Assembly: GCA_028274465.1 (NCBI GenBank)
Contig: CM051456.1
Coordinates: forward strand, 96,191,050 to 96,255,049
DNA: 64,000 nucleotides
DNA from: Plantago ovata
Taxonomy: Eukaryota; Streptophyta; Magnoliopsida; Lamiales; Plantaginaceae
Reading direction: 5' to 3'
Positions 33,854 through 44,653 of this stretch are shown here, in pieces. The translations under genes were made by a program, and so were the position numbers. Under the pieces are notes generated by a model. It had not been told where the DNA came from. It worked only from the letters and a program-made list of their open reading frames with translations, and made no database searches. Each line of letters starts with the position of its first letter. Within the stretch, counting starts at the first letter, position 1.

Positions 33854-35941
33854 TGATAGTGTATATGTCCTAGAGACAGTCCTTATTAAGGGCATGCAGC
33901 CCTTATAGAGGGCATATATGTACTATTACACAGGTCAACGTAATATAATATATGTTTGTTGTTTAACTATTGAGTATCGCTTTCATATTTATATTACACA
34001 AGGCATGCAGCATGTCATATCTCTATTTCTGTCTGTATGTATATTAAACATGTCCTCTCGGATAGATGACCGATCACACAGATAGTGGGAGCTATGTGAG
34101 TTATCATCTATCCCAAACTCTCCCTAGTCGAGGTTCATCTCGGATGTAGGGGTCTGAATGAACCAGCTGAGACTAGTATGCGTGGAGGTTATACTTGTTG
34201 GAGCAAGTGTGAGCCGATCCCACGGCCACGGAACGGATTGTTGGATAATCAAGAAACATTCCCATAACTGCGCATAGTTGTTCGAAGGATGATTACCGAA
34301 CAATGGAAGTACCCACCAGACACTCCCATCGATGTATATTCTACACTGAAGTGTCTATGGGAACCGGTAAGTTGTCGAAGTGATGCCAGTCGTCCTTTGG
34401 ACTTACAGAACTTTATCATCACATTTGTTGCTCCATATCCTTGGTGAACCCGTCGATGTCAGCTCTGAATAAGCAGTTGACCTAAGACACGATCCAGGAT
34501 TATGGCTACATACAAATGGGGATGATAAGTGTTTCTGTGAAGGATTCATCTCTCATGTGTAGCACAGGAGAGTACTGCTCATAGTCGTCATAGTTGTGTT
34601 GGTAAAGTCACTGGCCAGTACATCGATATATTATGATAGTCATAAGTATATCTTCGTAACCAAGCAACTCCCTGCGACGCCCGTGGATGTATTATTGGGA
34701 TAGACACATCATCGATCCTAGATGCATTCGAGTCAGTCAGATGAAGGGACGTTACCATCGCCTCGTTGAGCGCAACAGACTTCGCAACGAAAGGGTTTGC
34801 TTTGAGAAACCTCTCAAACGTCCTCATGTATTAATATTGCAAATGGAGCCGTCTTGGAATTCCATTTTGCCTAGTCTAGGACTTGCTTAATACAATGAGG
34901 CCCTATGGGTCACACTATGTGGTGATTCAGCTTATCAGAATATCCTTGAAGATGGAATCGCAATTGATTTGGAATTGATTGTGATTAGTGGCTCAATTAA
35001 TGATTTGGAATTAATTATAATATTTAGTGGCTCAATTAATGATTTGGAATTATTAATTGAATTGGCTAATTAATTGTATTTTATGTAAATACAATTAAAG
35101 ATTATATTTTAGAAATATAATAGAGGTTTGATTTGAAAGGATATGTTAATTTAGAATTAACATATGCACATGGGCAAAATCTACTTGGAGTTTGAATTGT
35201 CTTAGAACTATAAGTGGGTCCCAAAATCGGGACCCACCTATTACCCCTGGGAGAGCGCGCACGCGCAGATCGTATAGGGGAAGGAGTTCGACTCCTTCCT
35301 CTATTAGAAGTCCAAGGGATAAGTTAGATTTTCCTGATTGAGTTTTAATTTGATTGGGAATGAATCTAGACTTGAAATTGGTTTCCTAGTGCGATAAGAA
35401 TTAGATTCTTATTCCTTTACGAAGTCTAATTGCTTATGCTTTAGGCTTCTATTGACTACTATATATAGTAGACTATTAGAGAGCTTTTGACATAGACATT
35501 CACACAGTTGAATACCCAGTTTTCTTAGAGAAAATAAAAAGCTCTCCCCTACCTCTCATACTAGCCACGCGCGCCACCCCTCTCACCGGAGGAAAACCGC
35601 CGCCCCATCTTCTTGGTCACACAAAGAATATACTAGCATTCTTCCGATAGGCTGTTCATCCGTGGATACCAAGGTTGAGGTTCTAGGAGCTGAAAACTAA
35701 CTTTTGTTGTCTTGCAGATAATCAAAGTATTGCAGATATCTTCGACTTCGACGAAGGAGAAGATACACCGGATTATTACGAAGACTTGGAAGTTGTGCTT
35801 GCTTTGGAAGTAAGGTTAGTCTTCTAATTGACGTGTTTAAATATATACGGCATATACATAATCAATTAACCTACATGTTAAGAAATTTTTTTGAAATTCC
35901 GCTGCGTACCCTAGGGGTAACTCTGACCGTATTTTCTTACA
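33854..35941 (+). repeat. Copia-B right LTR
   Basis: 2,088 bp, full match to the two left segments joined (2,086 bp). A short extra AT-rich duplication (ATTAGTGGCTCAATTAATG) near 34984-35043 distinguishes it. Confidence 0.97.
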
Positions 35942-37490
35942 CCTACTATATCAATGCCCCATCTATCAAACGGGCAAGTGATTATAGTTGGCTTGAGCTC
36001 TCTGGCTGGCTTCGTGCTTTGCTTGGCACACTTCTGACACTCCGTACAAGCTTTGGCATATTGGATAGCATCTGCGATGATCTTTGGCCAGTAGTATCCT
36101 TGCCTTAAAACTTTCTGAGCCAATGACCTTCCTCCAGAGTGATTTCCACAACTTTCCTCATGCACTTCCGCCAGAATCTGTTTTGCTTCCAAATTTGTTA
36201 AACATCTCAAGTGAGTGCCTGCAAATGATCTCCTGTACAGGTCATTGCCAATCATCAAGTATCTTAGTGACTGTGCAACCACCCTTCTCGCATGCGCCTT
36301 AATAATTGGAAGTTCTCCCCTAGTCAAATATCTTCTGATGTCTTGCATCCAATTATCATCTTCCTCGATATTCAAGATGAGCTGCTCTTCGACCGTGACG
36401 GACGGCCTAGTTTGCTCCATCAACATTATCCTTCTCGTGTCTATTGCTCCTGAAGTTGACGCATACTTTGCTAGTACGTCTGCTCTATCATTTTCCTTTC
36501 TAGGTATCAAGCTTAAGTGAAACTCTTTGAACTCTTCAGCTTCTTCCTTCAATAGGGCCAAGTAGCTTCTCATGCTCGGGTGCGTTGCTTCAAACTGTCC
36601 CCGATATTGATACTCGACCAACTGTGAGTCTGTACGTGCTTCCAAGTATTCCACTCCCAATGCTTTGGCTATCTTGATCCCATTTAGAAGTGCCTCATAC
36701 TCTGCTTCATTGTTTGTCACTTTGAATGGTAGAGATATGGCAAACTCTAACTCCGCTCCTCTTGGTCCTGCCAAATATACTCCTGCTCCCCCCATGCTTG
36801 TTAGTGAAGAACCATCAACTTTCATCTCCCAATACTCTTTATCTCCTTTGTTCTCCTCAATTCTTCCTTCCACTTGACCTGCCTCTCTCCCTTTCTCAAG
36901 CTGAAGATCTTGAGCTTCCTCTAAAGTCATGACGGATGCTATTCTGCTCTCTTCTTCTTCTGTGATGATGGGGGTAGATTTGGATGGGAACTCCACTATG
37001 AAATCCGCTATTACTTGTGCTTTCTTAGCTGACGGAGCTTGAAAGTCTACCTCATGTTCACTCAATTCAATTGCCCATTTTGCCAACCTTCCCGAATGCT
37101 CCGGATTTCCCAATACTTGCTTCAGGGGCTCATGAGTCAACACAATTACTTTGTGAGATCTAAAGTATGGCTTCAACTTTCTCGAGGTATAAAGCAAAGC
37201 ATATGCTAGCTTCTCCATGTCTAAATACCTCGTTTCCGCGGGGGCCAGAGCTTTACTCACATAGTAAATTGGGAGGCAATCAGCTCCTTGAATCCTTACC
37301 AGAACTGAGCTTATCGCTTCATGGGCGAATGCTAAGTATAAGTAGAGTGGCTCTCCATCTAATGGTTTGGACAACAGAGGTGGAGACTGAAGATAGTTCT
37401 TCAAATCTTCCAAGGCTTGCCGACATTCCGCGTTCCATACGAAACTTGCCTTGTCCTTTTTCTCTTTCTCGGTTTTTCTCAAAACTTTAC
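35942..37490 (-). pseudogene. Tat-1 RNase H, second RNase H and integrase N-terminus
   Basis: The minus-strand frame from about 37482 down carries three parts. First is the RT-linked RNase H (YLYLAFAHEAISSVLVR, IYYVSKAL, YLDMEKLAYAL). Next is a second RNase H (KVDGSSLTSMGGAGVYL, NNEAEYEALLNGI, ARTDSQLV), the archaeal-type domain that marks Tat elements. Last is the integrase zinc region (HSGGRSLAQKVLRQGYYWP, CTECQKCAK) and the first catalytic Asp in FDRWGIDIV. It is interrupted by Copia-B and continues at 19406. No internal stop. A frameshift separates it from RT near 37490. Confidence 0.93.
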
Positions 37491-38451
37491 AGAATGGGAG
37501 ATTCTTTCTGCGGAGCGAGAAATGAATCGGCTCAAAGCGATCACCTTCCCTACTAACTGTTGTACCTCGTGATGTGTCGTTGGGTGTGGTAAATCTTGTA
37601 TCGCCTTAATCTTCTCAGGGTTCGCTTCTATCCCTCTTTCTGTGACCATATAACCCAAGAACTTTCCCCCTTTCACTCCGAAAGTGCATTTTGCGGGGTT
37701 AAGTTTCATCCCATACTTTCTCAAGATAGCAAAACACTTGTTCAAATGTGCTATATGATCGACCTCCGTCTTGCTCTTCACAAGCATGGCATCGACATAA
37801 ACTTCCATTTGTCTTACCTAGCTCTTCTTTGAACATTTGGTTCACAAGTCTTTGGTAAGTTGCTCCTGCGTTTCTCAACCCGAATGGCATGACCTTGAAG
37901 CAATAAACGCCTCCAGCTGCAAAAAATGTTGTTTTTGGGATATCCTCCTTTGCCAACTTGATTTGGTAAAAGCCTTGATATGCGTCCATAAAGCTCAATA
38001 GAGCACATCCTGCTGTTGAATCAACCAATTGATCTATCCTTGGGAGAGGGTAAGGATCCTTTGGGCAGAATTTGTTGAGTCGTGTAAAGTTATTACACAT
38101 CCTCCACTTGTCGGTTCCTGGCTTTTCCACCAACACCATATTGCAAACCCAATTTGAATAGCGAACCTCCTCAATGTGTCCGGCTTTCAACAATCTCTCT
38201 ACCTCTGCAGCGATAATTGCCTCTTGCTTTGGTCCAAAATTAGTTCTCTTCTGCCTTATGTGTGTGATCTTCGGGTCCATGTTCAGCCGGTGAACAGCTA
38301 CAGACGGATCAATCCCTACTAAGTCATTCGTGCTCCAAGCAAACACATCTGCGTTCTCCTTGAGACACGCTATTAACTTACACTCGACTTCCCAATCCAT
38401 CTTTGTCCCAATCCTTGTTGTTTTCTCAGGATCTCCGTCTATGATCTGCAC
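37479..38451 (-). pseudogene. Tat-1 reverse transcriptase
   Basis: Minus-strand RT with IEEVRYSNWVCNMVLVEKPG, DPYPLPRIDQLVD, FMDAYQGFYQIKL and MPFGLRNAGATYQRLVN. The frame shifts near 37800 and resumes with YVDAMLVKS, KCTFGVKGGKFLGYMV and VQQLVGKVIALSRFISR. The catalytic box is YVDA rather than YVDD, so one metal-binding Asp is missing. CNNFTRLNK replaces the more usual CVDFT-type motif. Another shift near 38445 separates RT from protease. Confidence 0.92.
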
Positions 38452-39245
38452 TTCTCTGATTGTCTCTTTGGGTTGTATTTATTTTGTTGTAAGAATCTTT
38501 TCTTAGGAGTTGGAGCGACGGGCTCCTCAGGAATAACCTTGTACTCCTCCGGGTGGATCTCTCTTTCTGTGGGCTCTTCTCTAGCTTTTCGAGCTTCCTC
38601 TCTTCTTTGGCCCTTAGTAAGTGACGGACTTACTTTTCGCTTTTTCGTTGGTGCTTCTTTGATGACAAACATTTCTCTTTCATCTCTTGACTTGCGGTCT
38701 CTTGCCTCTTCCTTTGAAAGCGAGTTCCTTCTGACCGAGAGCGTATAACACTCCCAAGCTTGATTTATGTTTCCTACTTCTTGTCCTATTCCAGCCGGAG
38801 TAGGAAACTTTACTCTATTGTGTAGAGTTGATGCTACTGCTTGGAAGACTCTAAGAGCTGGTCTACCTAGCACCACTTGGTAAGAAAATTCAATGTCCAC
38901 CACTAGGAATGGTATATGTCGTGTCACTCTTTGTGGCTTTGTTCCCAGAGACACCTTCAAGTAAACTCTCCCCAATGGGTAAATCTGTTCGCCTCCAAAA
39001 CCAACTAAGGAACTCCCAACCTTATCCATCTCTCTCAGATCAACCCTCATTCTTTTCAACGTCCTTAGCAATATAATATTGACTGAGCTTCCCGTATCAA
39101 CGAGAACCTTCCTTACCGTATAGGCCGCGATATCCGCCGAGATTACCAAGGGTACATCCGACTCTTCTGTGTCTCCGTCACAAGGGCTCTGATTTGGGAT
39201 CTCGCTGTCGTCAAATGTTATTTTATTTCCAGCTGAAGTTTTTGC
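38452..39245 (-). pseudogene. Tat-1 protease and linker
   Basis: The minus-strand frame holds VRKVLVDTGSSVNIILLRTL (retropepsin active site), FLVVDIEFSYQVVLGRPAL, and a long Lys/Glu/Arg-rich linker to RT. When the SIRE-like insertion and one ACATG copy are ignored, this frame is in phase with the gag frame ending at 44654, so gag and protease were one frame. Confidence 0.88.
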
Positions 39246-39386
39246 ACATGTGTTAGGAAACTTGTAATTTTGATGAGCAATTAACCATGCTAAATTAAGG
39301 AAAGTCCAGTAACTAGTACTCTTAAGGTCCATAGGAATTTAGAATTTTAAGGACATTGTAAAAGAGGAACGTTTGCTGAAGACTTA

Positions 39387-39486
39387 NNNNNNNNNNNNNN
39401 NNNNNNNNNNNNNNNNNNNNNNNNNNNNNNNNNNNNNNNNNNNNNNNNNNNNNNNNNNNNNNNNNNNNNNNNNNNNNNNNNNNNNN
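39387..39486. other. Assembly gap (100 N)
   Basis: Exactly 100 N, the conventional length for a gap of unknown size. It begins inside the left LTR of the SIRE-like element and ends in internal sequence, so several kilobases are probably missing. Confidence 0.99.
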
Positions 39487-40706
39487 GGAGATTGCTGAAA
39501 AACCGCACAGCTTTCCTCAAAAGAGCAAAACAGAAGTCCGGCTGAGAAACAGTCCAAGAAGCATGAAAAATGTTAATGCTGAAAGGCATGACACCCACCT
39601 GTCCTTCTTCAGCAGGTAGTTAAATCAACCATCAGTAAAACTTCAATGTCTGAAACTAATTCGTTTGCTAATATTATATTATCTCTACAGACTTCTCAAA
39701 TGCAAGTCAGATGGTTTGCTGAAGCCGCTGCACCAAACCAACACTCCCTGCTCAGCAGGTAGTTAATGATTTTGGTATTAAAACTAAGTTTGACAGCTTG
39801 GTACTTGTGTCTAACTCTAATTTATTTCAGGATGAACAAATGGAGGATGCTACTCAAGCTCCTCATGGAATGGAAATTGTACAACATGAGCTTGCTGACT
39901 CTCAGCAGGAAATCATGTTTCAGATATGAACTCTAAAACAATTCTCCAAACCAATCCTGATCTAAATAACGTTCTTTTTCAGGCTCAAAAGGAGACCACT
40001 GAAGTGGTACTCATCACTGAAGATCATCAAGTAAGTTCTGAGGAACTGTACTTGAACTTCAAAAGACAACTTTGTCAAGAGTTGCTAAGTCCGTCAGCAA
40101 CTGGCAAAGATACAGGCGAATGGATTTCTCTGATCTTCACCTTCATCTTTCAAACGAGAAAAAAAGATCTTCTCTGCTGAAGCTCGAAACATTTGTCCAC
40201 TCATCCTTCCTGAAGAAATGACATATTCTCAGCAAATGAGCTCGAATCTGATTGCTCAAATCAGAGAGAATATGAAGGAAAAATTCAGAGTGCCTCTCCA
40301 GCTGAACAAGCTGTGATGCTCAAGGTTCATTTGTACCTGTGGTGGCTGATCCCCACAAAATCAATGAGGAAGAGGAAGTGACAAGTGTTGCTTTGTATAA
40401 GCACGTTGAGCTAGTCATTCTGACGACGATGATGAAGAAGAAGAAGATGAGAACATTCCCACTGATCCCAGTGATGATGAAGGAAAGATTCCAAGGACAA
40501 GAAAGACGATGATGATGACAATCAAGGTCCAAGTCCTGATGCTGGAGGATTGAAGTTGACAGTTGCTGAAAATGCTCAACCGAAAATCAGCAAGCTGAAC
40601 AACAACAACCTCAGCAAGAATCTCAACCTCCTCCTGCTGCTGCTGAAAATCAAGCACCTGTGCAAGGTGCTGATACTGAAGAGGAATATGCCAGAAAAGG
40701 GTTGCC
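39487..40706 (+). pseudogene. Decayed frames downstream of pol in SIRE-like element
   Basis: Only short plus-strand pieces remain in shifting frames, rich in Gln, Glu, Asp and Ser. The recurring GCTGAA/TCAGCA words match the element's own LTR composition. Near 40425-40530 runs of GATGATGAAG give acidic tracts. No known domain was recognised. Confidence 0.5.
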
Positions 40707-42435
40707 TTGAAAAATGGCAAAAGTCCAGTTTCTGATGCCAAGGTTACTGAAGAAAACCTTGATGATGATGAAGAACAAGATGAAGATTACCAACGCGCTC
40801 TCCAGAACAGTCTCTTGATCCATGCAAGGCATACGCAGGATCTAGAAATTGGTCAATCTTCAGGAGTAAGATCAACGGAAGTCCCCTCCCTTCCATTTAC
40901 TACTGGCGAAACTCCAGTAATTGAGTCTCAAACTCAATTAAAACTAACTACTGGCGAAACTCCAGTCATTGAGTCTCAAACGTTGCCTTCAGCAACTACT
41001 CAATTAAAACTAACTACTGGTGAAACTCCAGTTGTTGAGTCTGAAGCGTTGCCATCAGCAACTACTCAACAAAAAGGAAGTGAAGCTACTGATAAAGGTT
41101 CTAAAGTTGCTCAACTTGATGAATCTGAGGATGATGACTACTTGTCAGAAAATGAGGATGAACAATCCAAGCGAGACCCAAAAGTTGTTCAGATCCCTCC
41201 TCTTGATTACATCAATGATTTAGACGATGGTCTAAGAGCAGAATTGCTGACGCGTGATGATCAGTTTGCTTCCGAACTTAAGGTTCATTCCTTGACACCA
41301 CATCTAGTGTCGTTCCCAAGAGTTGAGGAGTTTACTCCTAGAATTTTAGCACTAAAGGAAGTCCATAATGCTTGCAAAGCTGAAGATGAGGCATTGCTTG
41401 CTGAGAGCCCACTTGACTTTGGAAAGATATTGGCTACAGTGCTGAGACGCACTACTACTTTGACCATAGCTCAGAAAGACATCAGTCTTGATCACAAAAG
41501 CTATGAAGAAGATGTAAGTCAAGCTCTAAAGCTAGCAAAGACCGCTCTCGTGAAGGCACAGACTTTCATGGATGAGAAGGCCGCAACAGAGAAAAGACAT
41601 GAAGAGAACATGATGAGTATTCAAAGAGAGTTGTCAAAATGACCTCTGATCAGCAACAAATCATCATGAAGTATAATAGTTTAAGCACTCTTGCTGAAAA
41701 TTGCAATGAGTTTTATTCTCTACACATCACTCCGATGTTGCAATCCATGTCTAAGGGGGAAAAGAAGAGTACCAGAAAAAGAAACCAAACCCCTCCTGCT
41801 GTTGATGAGCCACTACCCATAGAACCACCGCTGCTGAAACTCAAGATTTTTGCCATACTGAAAGTCATCACAATCTGAATGAAGATGATGAAGATGATGA
41901 CAATCAAACAATAGCTCAAGCCATAAGAGCTAGACCCTTAACAGCCTTGACTCCGTCTGGCCACTCAAAGCATTTTTCGTCTGACTCTTCAGCAAGAGAT
42001 CAAGACAATGCTAAGACAAGAAGAAGAATGCAAAGACAGGAAGAAAATAGACTGGCCAGCATTGCTATTGGCTCCGGCATTGAATACACAAAGACCAGCA
42101 ATGAAGAAACCACTCAGAATGTAATCAGAAACATTCATGGTTGCTGGATCTTAAAGCTGGAAGACTTGCTGGTGAATGAGTTCTTTCCTACAGCCATATT
42201 GAATCAAATGTTCAAATGGATTGAACTCAAAGTCGAAAGAAATCAAAGGGAAGAATCCCTCCCAAGAAATATTGCTGGGAGATGGTTGAATCTTGAGGTC
42301 TCAGTAAGAAGAATCGCCATTGGTAAGACATACAAACAAGAACCAAATCTAATCAAACCACCTGGCATTGCTTACTACTCTGACCCAATAACAAAGAAAA
42401 CAAAGAAGAGACTTGGATTGATTCCTTATGAGTAA
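40707..42435 (+). pseudogene. Unrecognised acidic/coiled-coil ORF of SIRE-like element
   Basis: A plus-strand frame of 312 codons (40707-41642, continuing an upstream broken frame with no clear ATG) is acidic. It has three near-copies of TTGETPVIESQ with LPSATTQ spacers at about 40897-41075 and ends in a Lys/Glu-rich helix likely to form a coiled coil (ALKLAKTALVKAQTF, EKRHEENMMSIQREL). After a stop it goes on in another frame, and a second open part, 41947-42435, has basic RRRMQRQEENR and LEDLLVNEFFPTAILNQMFK. It occupies the place where SIRE elements carry an extra envelope-like ORF. I do not recognise the family. Confidence 0.55.
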
Positions 42436-42540
42436 TTCTATCTCACTGCTAAGGATCAAGAAGAAGATCTTCTCTAGCTAAGAAAGATTCATCCGAAAAG
42501 CATTTCAGATACACAGCTTCTCCATGCCAGCAATTGGGGC

Positions 42541-42735
42541 ATGCATTTGTGGGTGACTAACTACATGGAAATGAATGCTGAAAAGCATCATCATACCGCC
42601 TGCATAAACGCAAGAATTCTTCAACTACAAGTCCGTAGGCTTCTGGAAAACTACGAAAAGGACTGTGTTGAATTTACTGCACTTGCTGAGAAGAGTGTAA
42701 GAGAGATTTTGAGAAAATCATCTGGAAGAGCTTAA
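42541..42735 (+). pseudogene. Short C-terminal segment of the SIRE-like extra ORF
   Basis: A 64-codon plus-strand frame (NARILQLQVRRLLENYEKDC) 106 bp after the previous frame ends at 42435. The same Lys/Glu-rich helical style suggests it is the broken-off end of the same protein. Then 42736-42984 is AT-rich non-coding sequence up to the purine tract. Confidence 0.4.
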
Positions 42736-42984
42736 CTCTTTGTAATACTTTTTGTTAAAGTTTTGTTTGCTGATTCTGTTTAAGTTATCTCTGCTATTTC
42801 ATGTAAACTTCTGAAAGATAACTATCAGCAATGAAACTTTTGACTCTTATTGGTTTTTGATTATACAATTTACTTATGCTTACTATTTAATTATTCAAGT
42901 ATGCTTGCATTAATCAACTGATTTATTCAACATCAGAAACCTCTAAAAGGGTAACAATTAATTTAGACATGGATTGCTAACATC

Positions 42985-42999
42985 AAAAAGGGGGAAATT
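42985..42999 (+). other. SIRE-like element polypurine tract
   Basis: AAAAAGGGGGAAATT directly precedes the right LTR at 43000. Confidence 0.88.
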
Positions 43000-44653
43000 T
43001 GTTAGGAAACTTGTAATTTTGATGAGCAATTAACCATGCTAAATTAAGGAAAGTCCAGTAACTAGTACTCTTAAGGTCCATAGGAATTTAGAATTTTAAG
43101 GACATTGTAAAAGAGGAACGTTTGCTGAAGACTTAGATTAGGTGTTAGTTAAGTTGGTTTTTACCGCTTACGATGTATTTTATTTTCTGAAAAGAAAATA
43201 ACTTATTGAAGCTTTAGCTTATGATGTATCTTATTTTCTGAAAAGAAAATAACCTATTGAAGCATTTGCTGACGATGTACTTTGTTTTTACAAACAAACT
43301 ATTGAAGCATTTAGAAACCGCTCAGAATCTTGAAGATTATTGAAGATCTGAAGACTTGAAGAATTCGAAGATCTGAAGACTAGAAGATTGCTGAAAACTG
43401 GTATCTACAAAGGCACGTGTTGCTCAGAAAGTGGAAACTCCAGCAACAGCATTGCATAAGTGAAAATCTGAAAGACAGAGTAGGTTGTTCTTGCTGAAAC
43501 TGAGATTGACCACTTGCTGATGGAACATATGTGACCTCTTGCTGAAAGTACTTGAGTTTGCGCTCCAATGTTACTGTTTGAATTCTATTCAAATATGCAT
43601 TAAATGCAAAGCTTACACGCAAAGGACATGAAGACTAGAAGACAAACAAGGACGCTGCTGAAAGTACAAAAGCAAGATAGTGACATCTTAAGGAATCAAA
43701 AGCCTTGGAATTTAAAATTCAAACGGCTCCTTACTTGCACTATAAATAGAGGTCATCCGGCAAAGAGTTGAAGTGTGTCAACAACGTGATCAAACTCTCA
43801 CTTGTGCCTAAAACTCACATACCTTCAAACTCTCTATACTGCCATTGATCCGTTCCAAGACTTAAAGCTTGAAAAAGCTACTTGTGAAGAAGTAGAACAA
43901 ACTCGGCTAAGAAATTAGTTAAGTGTTCTTTGTTTCGAACAAGAACAAGTCTTGACACCAGAAACAATCAAACTTGTTTACTGCAAAGTATTCAAAGTTG
44001 TGTTTCTTAGATTACTTGTTGTAACTGAATAAGTTATAATTAAGTTATCTCACCCCAAAACTCTCTAACTGAAAATACACCCTTTCAGGCGTGATATTCA
44101 GGGGGAACTTAATCGAGCATAGTATTGCTGATTAAAAGTACCATGTTTGGTGGAGAACAAGGTTACGTTCTCTAGATTAGCTTGGAGACAAAGCAAGTGT
44201 GCTTTGGTTTCTGTTGAATCGCTCTAGATAGGAGATTGTAAGGAACCTCAATCATATCTTAGTGGATTGAGTCCTAAGAAAGGACAAAGTGGATTAGTTG
44301 AGAGATTACGCCACTCTCAGATACCACTATAAAAGTGTTTGTGTGATTTACTTACTGTACTTAGTTTTCAGCAAATCATATCTGTCTGTACACAGTCACT
44401 CACATCACTTGCTGAAACCTTTACTTACTGAAAGAGCACTTATTGTATCAAAGACTTCCGCTCTCTGATTTTAAGTATCAGCAAATCAAGCTACTGGAAA
44501 GTAACTTACTTGTGCTGAGAAAGTTAAGTATCAGCAAACTCATTACTGAAAAGTAATAAGCACTTGCTGAGAAAGTTTTAAACGACGAAAGTTTGAAAAG
44601 ACTATTCACCCCCCCCCCCTCTAGTCTTTTCTTGTTGTTTAAAGGGACCAACA
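43000..44653 (+). repeat. SIRE-like right LTR
   Basis: 1,654 bp; its first ~140 bp match the left LTR before the gap essentially base for base. It is rich in GCTGAAA and TCAGCAA words. It has a TATA-like ACTATAAATAGAG at about 43739-43751. It ends with a C-run, CTCTAGTC and CCAACA. Confidence 0.93.
43180..43298 (+). repeat. Three-unit hairpin array in SIRE-like LTR
   Basis: TTATTTTCT and AGAAAATAA pair around GAAA at 43180-43201 and again at 43231-43252. A third unit pairs TTTGTTT with AAACAAA around TTAC at 43281-43298. All three are preceded by GATGTA and followed by (C)TATTGAAGC, at about 50 bp spacing. The third stem has different but still complementary arms. Confidence 0.75.

Larger units (their letters stand above)
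19407..35941 (+). mobile_element. Copia-B: second Ty1/Copia copy, itself invaded
   Basis: Same family as Copia-A, with TSD CCTAC at 19402-19406 and 35942-35946. The left LTR is split by an Athila-like element into 19407-19891 and 26613-28213; the right LTR is 33854-35941. Internal region 28214-33853. Coding lesions include loss of the gag start, stops at 29982, 31899, 32907 and 33348, and a frameshift near 31500. These differ from the Copia-A lesions, so the two copies decayed independently. Confidence 0.97.
39251..44653 (+). mobile_element. SIRE/Maximus-like element, internal assembly gap
   Basis: LTR starts at 39251 and 43000 (TGTTAGGAAACTTG), the right LTR ends CCAACA at 44653, and ACATG is duplicated at 39246-39250 and 44654-44658. 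The purine tract AAAAAGGGGGAAATT and the C-run near the LTR end are typical of SIRE/Maximus Copia elements. Only 136 bp of the left LTR is present before 100 N; the rest of that LTR, the primer site and all gag-pol are absent. The remaining interior is a decayed region downstream of pol. The lineage call rests on the ends only. Confidence 0.8.

Noticed and set aside
39347-39598. Minus-strand frame spanning the N run
   Set aside because: The frame is only open because N codons are not stops.
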